The notes beneath the pieces are model-generated. The model was not told the origin of the DNA, made no database searches, and was given only the letters and a program-made list of their open reading frames with translations. Shown here in pieces: positions 49,643 to 59,322 of a DNA stretch of 64,000 bases. Each line of letters opens with the position of its first letter. The first letter of the stretch is position 1. Source of the stretch: Ostreococcus mediterraneus (taxonomy: Eukaryota; Chlorophyta; Mamiellophyceae; Mamiellales; Bathycoccaceae); contig WMKK01000013.1 of NCBI GenBank assembly GCA_012295225.1, forward strand, positions 106,957-170,956, given 5' to 3'. The position numbers and the translations under genes are program-made.

Positions 49643-51891
49643 TTAATCTAAAAGGTTGCCCGCGCTCGGGTTAGTCGCTCGCGCGGAGATGGATGCCCAC
49701 GGAAGGTTGCGCGTGTCCACGCCGCTCGCTTGAATCGCGCCAATCTTCTTCAACGCGTCGCGCGCCTCGAGGGCATCTTCAAACCAATGCTTTTCGCGCC
49801 CAACGATGAAATAATCCTTCGCCCCTCGACCTAAGATCAATACCACGTCATCGGGCTCAGCCATACCAATTGCCGCTCGAATAGCGTGATAACGATCAAC
49901 CATGATGTATCTACGAACTAAATTTTGAAGGCGCATGCACTCGTATCGCGCGTTTTCATGCACTTGATACATATCCTTCAAAAATGGAAATAACGCCTCT
50001 TCACGGATTTTATCGCTTTCGTAAATCTCCGTTCTAAATCCACCGCAAATGTCCTCCAAGATCTCATACGGGTTCTCCGCACGTGGGGAATCATTGGTGA
50101 TGAAGAGGACGTCGGACAAATCGTGCGCGACCTTGCCGACGACGGCGCGCTGTCCGCGATTTTCATCTTCACCTTCGCATCCGAGAACGGTGATGACGCG
50201 CGCACAACCCGTGGCTCGAACGCTTCTGATTGCGCGTTCAATCGCTTCTGGCGTGTTCGCGCTGTCAACTAACACTGAAAACTCTTGTCCTTCATCGATG
50301 AGCTCCATGCGACCGGGAATGACTTCAATGGCCTCCAAGCCGGCGGCGATGACATCCAAGGGAATTTCCGCAGCGAGACCAATGGCGGCAGCGCAGCAAA
50401 TAGGCCCAACCATGTGTTCACCAACTAATCCAACCACGACTTCGACGTTTCCAGCTGGGGTTGAGAGTGAGATTGCGGTTTCGAACAACGAGTAATCGAC
50501 GCGCGCTGGGAACACATCCGCCCCGACGCGATTGTCTAAATCCGTCGTGTACGTCACAATCGGCACACTACTGGCGTACTCTTCAAATAAATCCGAATCG
50601 ATTTCATCCTTGTTGATCACTGCGCGTTGCGTTTCGGCATTACTCAAACCTTTAAACACCTCGGCGACGTGTGCGGTGTATTCCGCATCCAAACCGTTGT
50701 AATTTACTCGCGCGCCGTCGAGCGACGTCAAGGCGACAATGTCAAAGTTCATCCCTCGCGTCGCCTTGCATCGTATTTGCTCCGCACTCACCTCCATCAC
50801 CGCTGCTTGTGCACCGTTGTCTAAAATACCCGCCGTGAGCTGCTGGAACTGTAACGCATCTGAACCGAGCTCTTCAAATTCATACTTGCCGCGATACGGC
50901 GCCAACCACCCCGGGGATGTACACGCCCGGTCCCGCGTCACGTCTTCTTCGTCTCGCTCCCAAACTCCACCTTGCGCGGTGAGCTTCAAATCGTCATCGA
51001 CATAATTACCATTCGATCCGACGAGCCCCATTTTAATATCAGCCTCTTCAAACACCGCCTTGACCAAGTACGACGTCGTCGTCTTTCCTACGTTTCCCGC
51101 GAGCGCAATCGCCGTGAGCGCCTTGGATGGATCCCCGTAGAACACCCGCGCAATGTCCGCCAACGCCGCGTCAATGTCTTCGACGATAGCCATGGGCACA
51201 TCTGCTAATCCATCAATCTCACGATCGGAAACCACGGCCACGGCACCCGCAGCGACAGCCTCTCGCGCCGCGTTCGCGCAGTCGTCCCCTTTCGAGCACA
51301 CGAATAAATCCCCGCTGAGCAACGCGTTGATTTCATTCGCAATGCCCGAAATTTCCACATCCTCATCGTCATCAAGGGCAACCCACGTGGCGGTAACATT
51401 CGCTTCTTCAAAAATCTCCCGTAAAAGCGCCACGCTCGCATCACCATCGTCAAACGACTCGCCCTCGACGTCTTCGCCCACGCGCGCCAATTCGTCGTCG
51501 TCGATTGAATACTCCCCTTCATCGACATCATCCGCCAACTCCAACGCCATCGCCGTCGCCTCAGCAATCAAATCACCATCACCACCATCATCATCATCAA
51601 ACATGCCCCCTAAGAGCACATCCCCATCATCGCCAACCGCGAACACCCTCCGCGCGCGCGCCGCGCCCAGTCGCGCCGCCCGCGCGCGCGCCGCGCCCGC
51701 GACGACGTTCGCGCCGTTCGACATCCCCGCCCACGTCCTCGCCACGCGCGCGCCGCGTTCACCATCTCCCACGTCCACGCACCCCATCCATCGCATCGTC
51801 CGCGTCATCCCCCCACCGCGGTCGCGGTCGCCCGGCGCGAACGCGCGCCGTTGACCCCGAGTGGCGGCGCCCGCGCGCGCCTTGCCGCGCA

Positions 51892-51922
<31 letters not shown>

Positions 51923-51985
51923 CGCGCCGACGCCGACGCCGCCGCGGCGCGGGGTGGTGACCGCTCGCACTCCCATCATCATCAT
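49643..51985 (-). CDS. Plant-type MurE-like protein (PAP11-like) with altered active site
   Basis: The 780-residue protein begins MMMMGVRAVTTPRRGGVGVG with a ~115-residue Arg/Ala/Thr-rich targeting region, an acidic segment, then the Mur ligase domains. The P-loop, usually G-T-x-G-K-T-T, reads ALAGNVGKTTTSYLVK (~297-304; K301). VMEVSAEQIRCKATRGMNFD matches MurE V-M-E-V-S-S-x-x-L. The usual Y-A-H-T-P loop is DSANTPEAIERAIR and the diaminopimelate-binding D-N-P-R reads ITNDSPRAENPYEIL. Bacterial MurE adds the third residue of the peptidoglycan stem; plant MurE (PAP11) is part of the plastid RNA polymerase. I infer the latter, non-enzymatic role. The upstream frame to 52393 is promoter. Confidence 0.85.
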
Positions 51986-52285
51986 CGTCGTCGTCGTCGT
52001 CGTCGCCAACGCACCACGCGACGACGGACACCACGCGACGCGCGATGTCGCCAGGGCCAGGGCCAGGGCCACGACGACGGCCGACGACGATCGGACGAAC
52101 GGACGATGCGTGCGATGTCCATAGGTGTACGAGTACGTGTAGTATGATACCGGTATACAGTACACGTACCGGTATGATATACATAGTATGGGAGTAGAAG
52201 GCGTATATATACATATAGGTTCATACGATACGTCCCCCGCCCGGCGCCGCGGCGAGAGGGCCGCGCGGCGCTTCGTGCCGACCGC

Positions 52286-52378
52286 GATCGATGGACCGCG
52301 ATCGATGGGACGCGACGCGATCGATGGTGCGTCGCGATCGATGGTGCGTCGCGATCGATGGTGCGTCGCGATCGATGG
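52286..52378. repeat. gatcgatgg tandem repeats in the MurE/FAM210 spacer
   Basis: Six copies of gatcgatgg start at 52286, 52300, 52319, 52336, 52353 and 52370, the last four at an exact 17-base period with gtgcgtcgc between them. They lie between the divergent starts of the MurE-like and FAM210-like genes. A tatatatacatata sequence at about 52204 sits on the MurE side. The repeats could be binding sites or simple minisatellite growth. Confidence 0.8.
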
Positions 52379-52422
52379 GACGCGACGCGTCACGCGTCGC
52401 GAGTGCGCGACGGTGGCGCGCG

Positions 52423-53226
52423 ATGATGATGATGATGACGACGATGATGCCGACGACGCGGTGCGCGTGGTCGGGCGCGGACGCCGGCGCGGCGACGCCG
52501 AGGCTGGGCGCGCGCGGACGCGTTCGCGCGCCGCGCCGTCGACCGCGCGTCGCGGTGGCGGTGGAGGCGCACGGCGTGTACGGGAACGATCGACGGTTGA
52601 TGACGACGTCGTCGAGCGGCGGTGGGGTGGGGTGGGGACGACGACGTCGGGCGCGCGTTGACGGGTGGTGGTGGTGGACGTCGTCGTCGTCTGCGTCTGC
52701 GTCTGCGTCGTCGTCGTCGTCTGCGCTTCGCGCGCAAAAGAGCGATCGCGAACGGGAAATTGATGCGGTGACCAAAAAGTGGGGGCTCGAGGCGGGGTTA
52801 TGGAACGTGTTCAAGTCCCCGGCGTCGTCGGCGAATCAAGCGGATAAGGCGGGGGTGGATGAGACGGATGCGTCGGTGACGCCGTCTCGGATGGATATGG
52901 CCAAGGCGTTGCTCAAGCGCTACGGGTCGGCGTACCTGTTTACGTCGATTTCGCTCTCGCTCATAAGCATCACGGTGTTTTATTTTCTCGTCGCCGGTGG
53001 TGTCGACGTCGCTGGGTTGCTAGAGAAGGTTGGGATTAATGTGAACGCCACGAGTGAATCGTTTGGGACGTTTGCGTTGGCGTATGCGGCGCATAAGGCG
53101 AGCTCGCCGATTCGATTCGGGCCGACTGTCGCGCTCACGCCGCTCGTCGCCAAGTGGTTGGGCAAGGAAATCGTCGACGATGACGACGAGGGCCAGGGCC
53201 AGGGCGACGGTGGTGCGTCGAAGTAA
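52423..53226 (+). CDS. FAM210/DUF1279 family membrane protein
   Basis: The 267-residue protein begins with five Met codons and an Arg/Ala-rich presequence. The DUF1279 domain covers ~165-250: LLKRYGSAYLFTSISLSLIS followed by ITVFYFLVAGGVDVAGLLEK, then SFGTFALAYAAHKASSPIRF and GPTVALTPLVAKWLG. The YAAHKAxSPIRxxPTxxxTPLVA pattern is diagnostic. FAM210 proteins are mitochondrial or plastid membrane proteins; in animals they affect mitochondrial translation and metabolism. Location here is unresolved between the two organelles. It shares a promoter with the MurE-like gene. Confidence 0.88.
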   Translation: MMMMMTTMMPTTRCAWSGADAGAATPRLGARGRVRAPRRRPRVAVAVEAHGVYGNDRRLMTTSSSGGGVGWGRRRRARVDGWWWWTSSSSASASASSSSSALRAQKSDREREIDAVTKKWGLEAGLWNVFKSPASSANQADKAGVDETDASVTPSRMDMAKALLKRYGSAYLFTSISLSLISITVFYFLVAGGVDVAGLLEKVGINVNATSESFGTFALAYAAHKASSPIRFGPTVALTPLVAKWLGKEIVDDDDEGQGQGDGGASK

Positions 53227-53381
53227 ATGTTTTCTATACCGCGATGGGTTCGTGTGCGATATCCACGAAGCGACGCGCAGACTGAGTAATATATATATAC
53301 AAACAATCATCAAATCAAATCAATCGCGATTCGCGACGTCGTCACTGTGCGACGCGGGACGGACAACCAACGCGTCGCGTG

Positions 53382-54242
53382 ATGGAACCATCGATCGAAC
53401 GACAACTACGTCGTCGTCACGGCGGCGGTGTGCGATGTCACGCCGTTGTCGTGGCGGCATTCGTGGCGATGATGATGTCACTCACGCGCGCGTGCGACGC
53501 CGTGGTGTCGACCGTCGTTGACGGTCTTCCTCGCCTCGATGACGGCACGTTTGAGCGTGAGACGCAAGCGACGAGTGGGAGCACCACTGGTTCGTGGTTG
53601 GTGATGTTCATGAAGGGAGAGACGTCGAGTCGTGGGGGGATGATGACAACGAAGACGCGCGCGGCGTTGGAAGCGACGCGCGAATGCGCGAGCGCGTTGC
53701 TCGAACGGGGCGTCGTCGCGGCGACGGTCGACGTCACGCAGTCACCCGAAGTCGCCGATCGGTTTAGGTTTATTTTAAAACCAACGTTGCCGAGCTTTGT
53801 GCTGATTAAAGAGGGTAAGGCGTACGCGAGAGGGTGGAAAGAGGGAGACAACGGCGACGCGCTGGAGCGATTCGCCATCGAGACGTACGCAGAGGAGAGC
53901 AACGACGGCGTTTCCGTACCCGTGCAGTTGACGTACATCCAACGTAAGTTTGCAAAACTCACAAATGTGATTGCAAAAAAGCTTTTTCGCGCGTATCGTT
54001 GGTCGGAGATGTTCATGAAGACGATGACGAAAGATTTTGAAGCGGCGGCAAAGGCGTTCAAATCGGGCGGCGTGCGCGAGGCGCGCTTTGCGTTGGGGAA
54101 GGCGTTGAACGCGTCATCAACAGATTACGGGATATTGATGCTCATGTGTGGTGTGGTATCGATCGTTTTCGCCGCTACACTCGCGATTGTGACGTATCCT
54201 GCCAATCGAACGGGTACGAATACCAAGTCAAAGACTGAATAG
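53382..54242 (+). CDS. Thioredoxin-fold membrane protein lacking CxxC
   Basis: The 286-residue protein has an N-terminal signal (CHAVVVAAFVAMMMSLTRAC, ~19-38), a thioredoxin-like domain (~45-160: PRLDDGTFERETQA, SWLVMFMKGE, ATVDVTQSPEVADRFRF, LKPTLPSFVLIKEGKAYARG) and a C-terminal membrane helix (YGILMLMCGVVSIVFAATLA). The region where TRX/PDI proteins carry WCGHC reads MKGETSSRGGM, so it cannot do thiol-disulfide exchange in the normal way. The cis-Pro loop (TLPSFVL) is kept. It resembles single-pass PDI-like proteins such as TMX, facing the ER lumen, perhaps as a chaperone or binding module. Confidence 0.75.
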   Translation: MEPSIERQLRRRHGGGVRCHAVVVAAFVAMMMSLTRACDAVVSTVVDGLPRLDDGTFERETQATSGSTTGSWLVMFMKGETSSRGGMMTTKTRAALEATRECASALLERGVVAATVDVTQSPEVADRFRFILKPTLPSFVLIKEGKAYARGWKEGDNGDALERFAIETYAEESNDGVSVPVQLTYIQRKFAKLTNVIAKKLFRAYRWSEMFMKTMTKDFEAAAKAFKSGGVREARFALGKALNASSTDYGILMLMCGVVSIVFAATLAIVTYPANRTGTNTKSKTE

Positions 54243-54435
54243 TTGGTCGTAAGCATTCTTTTTCGTTGCAACAACGCGCGTGTAATTTCAAGTTTTTGTG
54301 CGTGAAACCATTCGTTGTCCTCGTCGTGATCATCATATCCCACGAGAATTTTCATTCTCATGCCTTTCTCTTGTTCGCATCACTCGCAATACGTTCTTCA
54401 AGTATCTTCACGCACTCGTCGCTTCCCCACTGTTT

Positions 54436-54825
54436 CTATCGCTTGGCTTCGCTCAACGCAAACGTCAAATCTCCTTCAAACTTTGCAAGCACCGCCTTCA
54501 ACGCGCGCTGATAGCTACACGCGTAATCCAAAGAGTCCTCCATTCCATGGTATTTCATGAAAAGCTCTTCTTCGTCGAGCTCACTGTCGCCGGATTCGTA
54601 CTCGGGCTCGTCGTACACGCGATGGTCGTTGTGCACGCACATCAAGATGTGCTTCGAAGTGACTTTTGGCACCAAGGAATCATCGTCGAGGGCGAGAATT
54701 TGCTCGACGGGCTCGAACCAGCCGTGACGTAAGGCTTCAACGAAGTAACCTTTGTAATCTTTAGCGGTTTTAAGGTCGCTTGGAAGGGGATCACCCAGGA
54801 GGTATTCGGCGTATTCGTCATCCAT
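54436..54825 (-). CDS. Small acidic protein of unknown function
   Basis: The 129-residue protein begins MDDEYAEYLLGDPLPSDLKT and continues AKDYKGYFVEALRHGWFEPV, then an acidic middle (YDEPEYESGDSELDEEELFM) and a helical C-terminus (QRALKAVLAKFEGDLTFALS). The order and absence of low-complexity filler suggest a real gene, but I recognise no family. It is tail-to-tail with the thioredoxin-fold gene. Confidence 0.65.
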   Translation of the reverse strand: MDDEYAEYLLGDPLPSDLKTAKDYKGYFVEALRHGWFEPVEQILALDDDSLVPKVTSKHILMCVHNDHRVYDEPEYESGDSELDEEELFMKYHGMEDSLDYACSYQRALKAVLAKFEGDLTFALSEAKR

Positions 54826-55013
54826 GGTGAGGCTAGTAATGAGGATCGACGCGCGCGCGCGTTGTGTGTTTTGATATTCTTGTGCGCGTGCATGCGAGTG
54901 CCAAATGCTATGTGCGTGCTATACGAGTATATTGTTACTAATGTAGTGCTAAGAAGCGCTCTGAAGACTCTACAGAGCGCGCTACGCTCGATTGCGAGGA
55001 AATATGAGCATAA

Positions 55014-56234
55014 TCAGTCTTCACCCTTTTGCGGACCAAAGTCTCCGGCGGCGAATTTCTTGACGTCGTAAAAGCTGGCTTTTACCATGCGCTTGGCGAA
55101 ATATCGACGGTTGAGCGCCGCACCCGCGCGCTTTGCGCCGGCAACTGTTGTGAATTCCACGAACACGCGCACGGCTTCGTCTTCTGGGTAACCTTGTTCT
55201 GTAATCTCGAAAATTAACGCACGCACGACGGGTGCATACTTTTCACATTCGTTTGCGATTTCATCTTCAAGCTGGTCATCCACCTCACCTGGTCCAACCA
55301 TATTGCGTAAAAGTAACACACACGTGGGTTTGCCCCGTAAACACACCGACGTGGGTTGTCTCGCCGTGAGTGAAGGAGCAAGGCCATCCATGATGAGAGG
55401 CGCGTTGACAATTTTACCAGTGGCGACGCCATCCTTCTTCACCTCCAACGGCGTCGCCATACCTTGCTCGCTCTTTCCCAAGCCTTTACCTTTACTCCAT
55501 CCCATTTTTGCCATCATTTTTTCCGCAGCACTTTGAGGTTTTGCCCCAGTCTTACCCGCACTGTTGACATCGCCTGACGCGCTTGCTTTTGATCCCATGG
55601 CTAATCTGCGCGAACGCGCCTCGCTTCCGTTAACGCTCAAAACATCATCTCTTCGCGTCGCGCGCTCTTTTGCCTGAGAAATATCTATTGCTTTGCGCTT
55701 TATTTCGAACTTAATGCGCTTCTGTTCGTCAATCTCATCTTCTTTACGCTTTCGTACTCGAGCCGCGCGACTCGCGAGAGTCGACTCGTAGTCATTCGGT
55801 ATCGCTGGATCATACGCGTTTTCCACATCCATCTCATCATCATCCACCGCATCGTCCACGGCATTATTAATATCCGCTTTACTCTTATCACCGCGCCCGT
55901 CGTCTACATCGGCCACCATTACCGCCGCAGCAGCAGCAGCGCTCGTCTTTAACTTTTTTACCTTGAGCTGCTCCTCGTGTTCACGCGCCATCCTCGCCTT
56001 AGCCGCCCTCAACGCCGACGTTTGCGCGCGCAACAGCGTCGCATTCATCGCCGGTTTCCCCTTCGCCGTCGTCGCACCCTCGCCGCTCTTCGCGCGCGCG
56101 CTCGATGTCACCGACGCCGCGCGCCAGCTCTCCAACCGCTGCCCATCATCACCCACGTCCCCGGCGTGCTCCACCGCCGCGCCCTGGTCGTTCGCCGCGG
56201 TCTTCGCCTCGGGCAAATCGTCGTAGAGCCCCAT
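55014..56234 (-). CDS. SPF45/DRT111-like splicing factor
   Basis: The 406-residue protein begins MGLYDDLPEAKTAANDQGAA, the SPF45/DRT111 start. It has a long charged helical middle, a G-patch at ~235-280 (AEKMMAKMGWSKGKGLGKSE), and a C-terminal UHM/RRM at ~305-395 (PTCVLLLRNMVGPGEVDDQL, RVFVEFTTVAGAKRAGAALN, KRYF-like RRYFAKRMVKASFYD). The UHM binds Trp-containing ligand peptides in splicing factors; the human protein (RBM17) acts at second-step 3' splice sites, the plant one in light responses and DNA repair. It is divergent from NUP133 with a 116-base spacer. Confidence 0.92.
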   Translation of the reverse strand: MGLYDDLPEAKTAANDQGAAVEHAGDVGDDGQRLESWRAASVTSSARAKSGEGATTAKGKPAMNATLLRAQTSALRAAKARMAREHEEQLKVKKLKTSAAAAAAVMVADVDDGRGDKSKADINNAVDDAVDDDEMDVENAYDPAIPNDYESTLASRAARVRKRKEDEIDEQKRIKFEIKRKAIDISQAKERATRRDDVLSVNGSEARSRRLAMGSKASASGDVNSAGKTGAKPQSAAEKMMAKMGWSKGKGLGKSEQGMATPLEVKKDGVATGKIVNAPLIMDGLAPSLTARQPTSVCLRGKPTCVLLLRNMVGPGEVDDQLEDEIANECEKYAPVVRALIFEITEQGYPEDEAVRVFVEFTTVAGAKRAGAALNRRYFAKRMVKASFYDVKKFAAGDFGPQKGED

Positions 56235-56350
56235 GAAGTGCGTTTGCGTTCGCGCGCGGCGTGAACTCCCGCGGCTCAGCGCGCGCGCGCACGCCCGACA
56301 ACGACTGCGACTCGTTATGAAGCCTCGCGCGTGAGACGCCGACGCACGCC

Positions 56351-59263
56351 ATGTGGCGCACGAAAGTCACGTACGACGACGCGACGAACGGTGAGGACGA
56401 TGACGGTAGACGGTATCTACGCACACACGGCGTGGCTGGGTCGTTTTCGACGATGGGCGCGCGCGCGGTGGTGATGATTAACACCGAACGCGAGAGCGCG
56501 GATGATGATTCAAACGCTCGAGCTGAGGTGTCGACCACGAGAGCGGTTTCTGGCGATAAAGCGTGCGTCATTGAGTTAGGAGAAGATCATATGATGGTGT
56601 CGAACGCCGTCGTAGACGTTTCGGCGGTGATTGATGCGACGCACGTGGTTGCCGAACGCGGGGCGCGCGCGACGTATGCGTTTGCGTTGAACGCGTCGGG
56701 CGAAGGTTTGTACGTTGATGATGTGCATAACGCCGCGACGGTGAGCAAAATGACTGATGGTGACATGATTGTCTTAAAGGGGGCGAAGAGCGTGGTAACG
56801 CGCCTGGTGGCAACGGAAACGACGCGCTTAGGTGGATACGGTGTCGTTGGAGACTCAAACGGTGAACTTTATGCCATCAGTGGTTCTAAAAGTGGGATTT
56901 CTTGGGCACGATTCGATAGACATAATCACGGTCACGCCGTGGATGACTCCGATGACGAGGACATGGCGGATGACGGTGATAACGACGCGAGTGTCGAGCG
57001 GAAGACGTCTTCGCCGTTGAAGTCGCCAACCAAAAAATCGCGCACATGGTCGGCGTTGAAGAGTGCCACTGCCGGTGTAGGCGCATTATTGCGACGAAAC
57101 GTGAACGCTGGTGGTATTAGATCACTGAGCCTGGCACCCGGCAAAGTTCAGCATAAGAAACGACTTTTGTCGTGCAATGCGAATGGAAAATTGGAGGAAT
57201 GGTCGTTGGACGTGTCCGAGCCTGGCGCCAAACCCAAGCTCACACGCGTTCATAACGTGCAAAAGATGATAACAAAAGCGCTTCGTGTCTCAACAAATGT
57301 TGCACTCATCGCTGCAGATTGGGCAGTCGACCAGAAAGACGATGTCACCATCACCGTGCTCGCAGAAAGTGAAGGCCAAGGGTCATTTCACCGCTTACAA
57401 CGCACGCATGAAGAGGACGCTTTGAGGCTCGTAGCATCCTCAGTGCCGCCTGCAGGAGCATTACCAGTTTTATTTTCCAATACTCGACTTCACGTTAATG
57501 GCGATGATACATTCGTGGTCGCTGCTGATGGGTCTGCCGTTGTCTTCTCGGGTTTTGATTTCTCAAACGTATTGCTTCAGATGGATGCGACGAACAATGA
57601 ACCAGTTTTCGACGCGTACTCTGTACATCCAGGCGAATGGTCTGTTCTCATGAAGAGCAGTGGAATAGCGTCGTTCAATCCGCACATGAAAGCGAGTGGT
57701 AGACAAACAACACCACGACGTTCAGTCACCATGACTCGCTCAGCAGCGAGAGCCATGGATAGCCCAAGTGCTAACAAGGTGGATGATTCCAACGCCACGG
57801 AGTGCGTGCGCACACTTTTTGAAGAGTATTACGCCGGTCATGGGGGTCCGCCAGGCCATGCAAAATCACAACTGCGCGCGTCGGGCGCCTTTGTGAGTGA
57901 TTCTGCACCTTTTGCTATGATGAGCAAAGGTTTAGTCGATGCTTTACCTAAGAAACTGTCCGGCAAATCAACTCGCGGTGGTCCTCCAATTGAAGAACAT
58001 ATTTCCGAAAAGCTCAACCGACATTTGCTGTTTCTGGAATTCTTGACCGAGAGTGGTATTTGGAATGAAATTGAAGCCGACGAGCGTGCAGAAATGTTAG
58101 CGCACGGTGAAATGATTGCCGCTCTCGCTCAGCTTCGAAGTTTGCAGACTACGTCAGAAGATGGTGCAAGTACTATGTTAGAGGAAATGGCTGCCAAAGC
58201 TGGTGCATCAATCAAATCCGAAGATATTGCACTCGATGAAAGATCCGATATTGAGGTGTGCTACAGTCGCGCAAGCGAAGCTAGGCAACTATTACCAGCA
58301 GTAGCTCAGGTGCTCAACGAGCGCATCAGCAAGCGAAACGCTACGTTAGAAGATAGATCATTGGTTTTAGACACTTGTGCTCGGGGATTGTTGATCGCTT
58401 TGGAGGCTGCTGGTGATTTTAGAAGACGACGTACGGGCCTGTACCCACCAAGCTCGAGCGGTAGTGAAGTGAACTGGACGTGCGAACCTGAGGCTCGCGA
58501 GGCACTCAGAGCATTAGCACACGCAGCCATAGAACTTCGTGCCGAAGAGATTTCTAGCAAGCATGCTGGTATGGCTCCAGTACTTGGTTCGCGTTTACTT
58601 GCTGTGGCGGCACCTTTGCTTGACGCATGCGCGGCTAATCTCAACGTCGCCATTCCAGCGTCAACTGATCGCGTCGAGGCTCATGAAGAATACGTTGCAG
58701 ACCGTGAAAACATTTTGCCTGTGCTTTTGGAATGCGCTCAGCACAGTGCGACGGTTCCACGAGATCAACGTCCTCAACATGGCTCTTTATCGGAAGGTGT
58801 GGATGTTTCAGTTGAATCTGTTGCAGCGGTGGCAGAATCGCATTTTGGTTACGAAGAACTTTTCACGGTTTGTGATGGACCAGGTGGCATCGCTCGGCTT
58901 CATCACTACATGCGCACCCTCCTCGGTGCGCAAGAAGATGGGGAGATGAGCTTTTCGTACTTTGTTTACAATAAACTTACGCTTGAGAACGTGCGCGACG
59001 CATCACTCCTGCGGGACATCCCAGTAGAATTCCACGGTGATCTAGAACGATTCTTAGAAGGCAATCCGAGACTTCGTTGGCTCATGGAACTCCGCGTAGG
59101 CAAGTATCTCAAAGCGAGCGAAACGTTGGTTGACATTGGCAACAGAAGTGGAGCAAGTGAAGATGAACGTCGGCGAGCACTTTCCATAGCCAAATTATCT
59201 GCGCTCGCGGCTGGTTGCGGAGAGCAACGCATCGATGAAATCGACCGGGCATTAATGAACTGA
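56351..59263 (+). CDS. NUP133: Nucleoporin NUP133-like
   Basis: The 970-residue protein has an N-terminal beta-propeller-like half (~60-420, including LLSCNANGKLEEWSLDVSEP and VVAADGSAVVFSGFDFSNVL) and a helical C-terminal half. The end has the NUP133 lay-out: HFGYEELFTVCDGPGGIARL, SFSYFVYNKLTLENVRDASL, RFLEGNPRLRWLMELRVGKY then KASETLVDIGNRSGASEDER and RALSIAKLSALAA, as in the family's A-xTL-x-L...K-x-LSLSKLAAL. NUP133 is a Y-complex scaffold subunit of the nuclear pore. At 970 residues it is shorter than most relatives (about 1150-1300). A short acidic insert breaks the propeller near ~195-220. Confidence 0.8.
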   Translation: MWRTKVTYDDATNGEDDDGRRYLRTHGVAGSFSTMGARAVVMINTERESADDDSNARAEVSTTRAVSGDKACVIELGEDHMMVSNAVVDVSAVIDATHVVAERGARATYAFALNASGEGLYVDDVHNAATVSKMTDGDMIVLKGAKSVVTRLVATETTRLGGYGVVGDSNGELYAISGSKSGISWARFDRHNHGHAVDDSDDEDMADDGDNDASVERKTSSPLKSPTKKSRTWSALKSATAGVGALLRRNVNAGGIRSLSLAPGKVQHKKRLLSCNANGKLEEWSLDVSEPGAKPKLTRVHNVQKMITKALRVSTNVALIAADWAVDQKDDVTITVLAESEGQGSFHRLQRTHEEDALRLVASSVPPAGALPVLFSNTRLHVNGDDTFVVAADGSAVVFSGFDFSNVLLQMDATNNEPVFDAYSVHPGEWSVLMKSSGIASFNPHMKASGRQTTPRRSVTMTRSAARAMDSPSANKVDDSNATECVRTLFEEYYAGHGGPPGHAKSQLRASGAFVSDSAPFAMMSKGLVDALPKKLSGKSTRGGPPIEEHISEKLNRHLLFLEFLTESGIWNEIEADERAEMLAHGEMIAALAQLRSLQTTSEDGASTMLEEMAAKAGASIKSEDIALDERSDIEVCYSRASEARQLLPAVAQVLNERISKRNATLEDRSLVLDTCARGLLIALEAAGDFRRRRTGLYPPSSSGSEVNWTCEPEAREALRALAHAAIELRAEEISSKHAGMAPVLGSRLLAVAAPLLDACAANLNVAIPASTDRVEAHEEYVADRENILPVLLECAQHSATVPRDQRPQHGSLSEGVDVSVESVAAVAESHFGYEELFTVCDGPGGIARLHHYMRTLLGAQEDGEMSFSYFVYNKLTLENVRDASLLRDIPVEFHGDLERFLEGNPRLRWLMELRVGKYLKASETLVDIGNRSGASEDERRRALSIAKLSALAAGCGEQRIDEIDRALMN

Positions 59264-59322
59264 ACGACTAGTTTTGGAATGTAATAAATCACTACGAGTA
59301 GAAGATAAGTGATGGCTACTTA

